From: Acidobacteriota bacterium
GTDB taxonomy: Bacteria; Acidobacteriota; Terriglobia; UBA7540
Direction: 5' to 3'
Length of the DNA stretch: 6,618 nucleotides
Assembly: GCA_003165615.1 (NCBI GenBank)
Contig: PLWR01000348.1
Location: 1 to 6,618 of the forward strand
In this document: positions 5,591 through 6,618 of the stretch, one piece after another
Layout: the number at the start of each line of letters is the position of its first letter
Position numbering within the stretch: position 1 is the first letter of the stretch
Notes under the pieces: generated by a model
Database searches by the model: none
What the model was told of the DNA's origin: nothing
Seen by the model: the letters and a program-made list of their open reading frames with translations, nothing else
Position numbers and translations under genes: made by a program

Positions 5591-6618
5591 ATGAAAGCAA
5601 GCAGGGTATCTTGGGTTCGAATCGTTTTGCCAATGGTCCTGGGGTATTGCCTGCTGGGGATCGGTTGGCACCCTCCTCTGTGCGCAGGGCAAACCCCAGC
5701 AAAGCCCGTGGAAAAGCCCCCCGCAAAACAAGTCTCGCCGGACGCTGACGAACAGAGCGCCCTGAACCATGCGTTTCAGTCGGCGGAAAACAATCCTCAA
5801 AGCATTATCAAGAATCTGGAAGCCTTCCTCGACCACTTCCCCCATTCCTCCCGGCGGGAAGCGGTCTTGCGCACGATTTGCGCCTATGCGCAGGAGGCCA
5901 ACGCGCCCGGTGTGCTCGTGCAATACGGCAAGATGCTCCTGGAGATAACGCCCGACGACCCGAAGCTCCTGAATATGCTGATTGAAGCGCTGACCCGGCA
6001 AAACGACCCGGCCAGTCGAATCCGCGCCATTGACTACACGACGCGCCTGATCAAGATTGCGGAAAATCAGCGTGACCAGACGGTTGCCGCCGCGGGCAGC
6101 CATAATACCTCGGAGCAGTGGGCGGAGGGCATTGCCGCCATCTATGCCCAACGAGCCGGGTTTTATCGGGATTCCGGCAACCTCGATAAGGCTGTCACCG
6201 ACTATGAAAAGAGCTACGCAACTTACCCCACCGCCCGTGTCGCTGAACAACTGGGAGATGCCGCGGAAATCAAAGGCGATTCCGCTCGCGCCATGGACTA
6301 TTACCTCACCGCATTTGTCTTCCCCGACAAGAACCCCGACCCCGCCCGCCGCCAGGAGGTTCGCCTCAAGCTGGGCAGTTCGTATGTGGCGCATCACCAT
6401 TCCGAGCAAGGGTTGGGGGATCTTGTACTGTCGCGCTACGACGCCCTCATGCCACAGGTTGCGGGACGTTTTTCCGGCGACCAACCCCAAAATGCCGGCC
6501 GCCACGATCCCTTCGAGTTCGTTGTGGAGCGGATGGATGGCACTCCCCTGCCCATGGCGGGCTACCGCGGCAAGGTCATGGTGGTGGATTTCTGGGCCAC
6601 CTGGTGCGGCCCTTGCCG
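5591..6618 (+). CDS. Exported TPR-containing TlpA/ResA-type thioredoxin-like protein (3' end cut by window)
   Basis: The frame runs from ATG at 5591 to the window edge without a stop, giving 342 complete codons. Residues 1-32 form a Sec-type signal (basic start, hydrophobic core around 11-24, possible cleavage after LCA at 30-32), with no good lipobox. A Pro/Lys-rich linker (35-50) follows. Residues about 52-290 are helical and TPR-like, including AIYAQRAGFYRDSGNLDKAVTDYEKSY-type and AEIKGDSARAMDYYLTAF-type helix pairs. From about 305 a thioredoxin-like domain begins: FEFVVERMDGTPLPMAGYRGKVMVVDFWATWCGPC, with redox cysteines 339 and 342. TlpA/ResA-like proteins are envelope thiol-disulfide reductases, for instance in cytochrome c maturation; the exact partner here is unknown. 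AAAGGA at 5576-5581 precedes the ATG; a GTG directly before it (5588) is an equal alternative. A long opposite-strand open frame covering this region lacks domain features. Confidence 0.88.
   Translation, partial: MKASRVSWVRIVLPMVLGYCLLGIGWHPPLCAGQTPAKPVEKPPAKQVSPDADEQSALNHAFQSAENNPQSIIKNLEAFLDHFPHSSRREAVLRTICAYAQEANAPGVLVQYGKMLLEITPDDPKLLNMLIEALTRQNDPASRIRAIDYTTRLIKIAENQRDQTVAAAGSHNTSEQWAEGIAAIYAQRAGFYRDSGNLDKAVTDYEKSYATYPTARVAEQLGDAAEIKGDSARAMDYYLTAFVFPDKNPDPARRQEVRLKLGSSYVAHHHSEQGLGDLVLSRYDALMPQVAGRFSGDQPQNAGRHDPFEFVVERMDGTPLPMAGYRGKVMVVDFWATWCGPC

Noticed and set aside
5561..6505. A 314-codon open frame on the minus strand opposite the TPR/TlpA-like gene.
   Set aside because: Its translation has no recognisable domain, while the plus strand gives a signal peptide, TPR-like helices and a WCGPC motif. 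It is a shadow produced by GC-rich third positions.

Overview
This 6.6 kb window looks like chromosomal DNA from a GC-rich, Gram-negative-type soil bacterium. An Acidobacteriota member is my best guess. The guess rests on the GC-rich coding sequence, a Tat-exported MsrP with its membrane partner MsrQ, a TPR-plus-TlpA exported thioredoxin-like protein, and intergenic palindromic repeats of a kind I associate with that phylum. No rRNA or other marker gene is present, so the taxonomy is inference.

Layout from left to right. The 3' part of a Ser/Thr/Ala-rich, beta-rich protein of unknown function lies at 1-765 (+); its C-terminal half resembles phage or virion-associated proteins. After about 220 bases with a candidate promoter comes a dienelactone hydrolase family enzyme at 984-1715 (+). 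It converges, with only 10 bp between stop codons, on the msrPQ operon on the minus strand (msrP 2483-3442, msrQ 1726-2469), a periplasmic methionine sulfoxide repair system. A 52-bp double-hairpin repeat sits at the msrP/msrQ junction and appears to be translated as the N-terminal extension of MsrQ. A 308-bp divergent intergenic region separates msrP from a PfkB-family (fructokinase-like) sugar kinase at 3751-4635 (+). The kinase converges on a HAD-family hydrolase at 4742-5455 (-), and a long AT-rich hairpin lies between them. The HAD gene shares a 135-bp divergent promoter region with the last gene, an exported TPR/TlpA-type thioredoxin-like protein from 5591 (+), which is cut by the window end just after its CxxC motif.

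Functionally the window is mostly housekeeping and accessory metabolism: envelope protein repair (MsrPQ), possible envelope thiol-disulfide chemistry (the TlpA-like protein), and sugar phosphorylation, phosphate-ester or related hydrolysis, and ester or lactone hydrolysis by three soluble enzymes. Only msrP and msrQ form a clear operon. I see no CRISPR array, transposase, tRNA or rRNA, and nothing that amounts to a new multi-gene system. The most interesting points are the repeat fused to the start of msrQ, the inverted repeat between the convergent pfkB-type and HAD genes, and the unusual left-edge protein.
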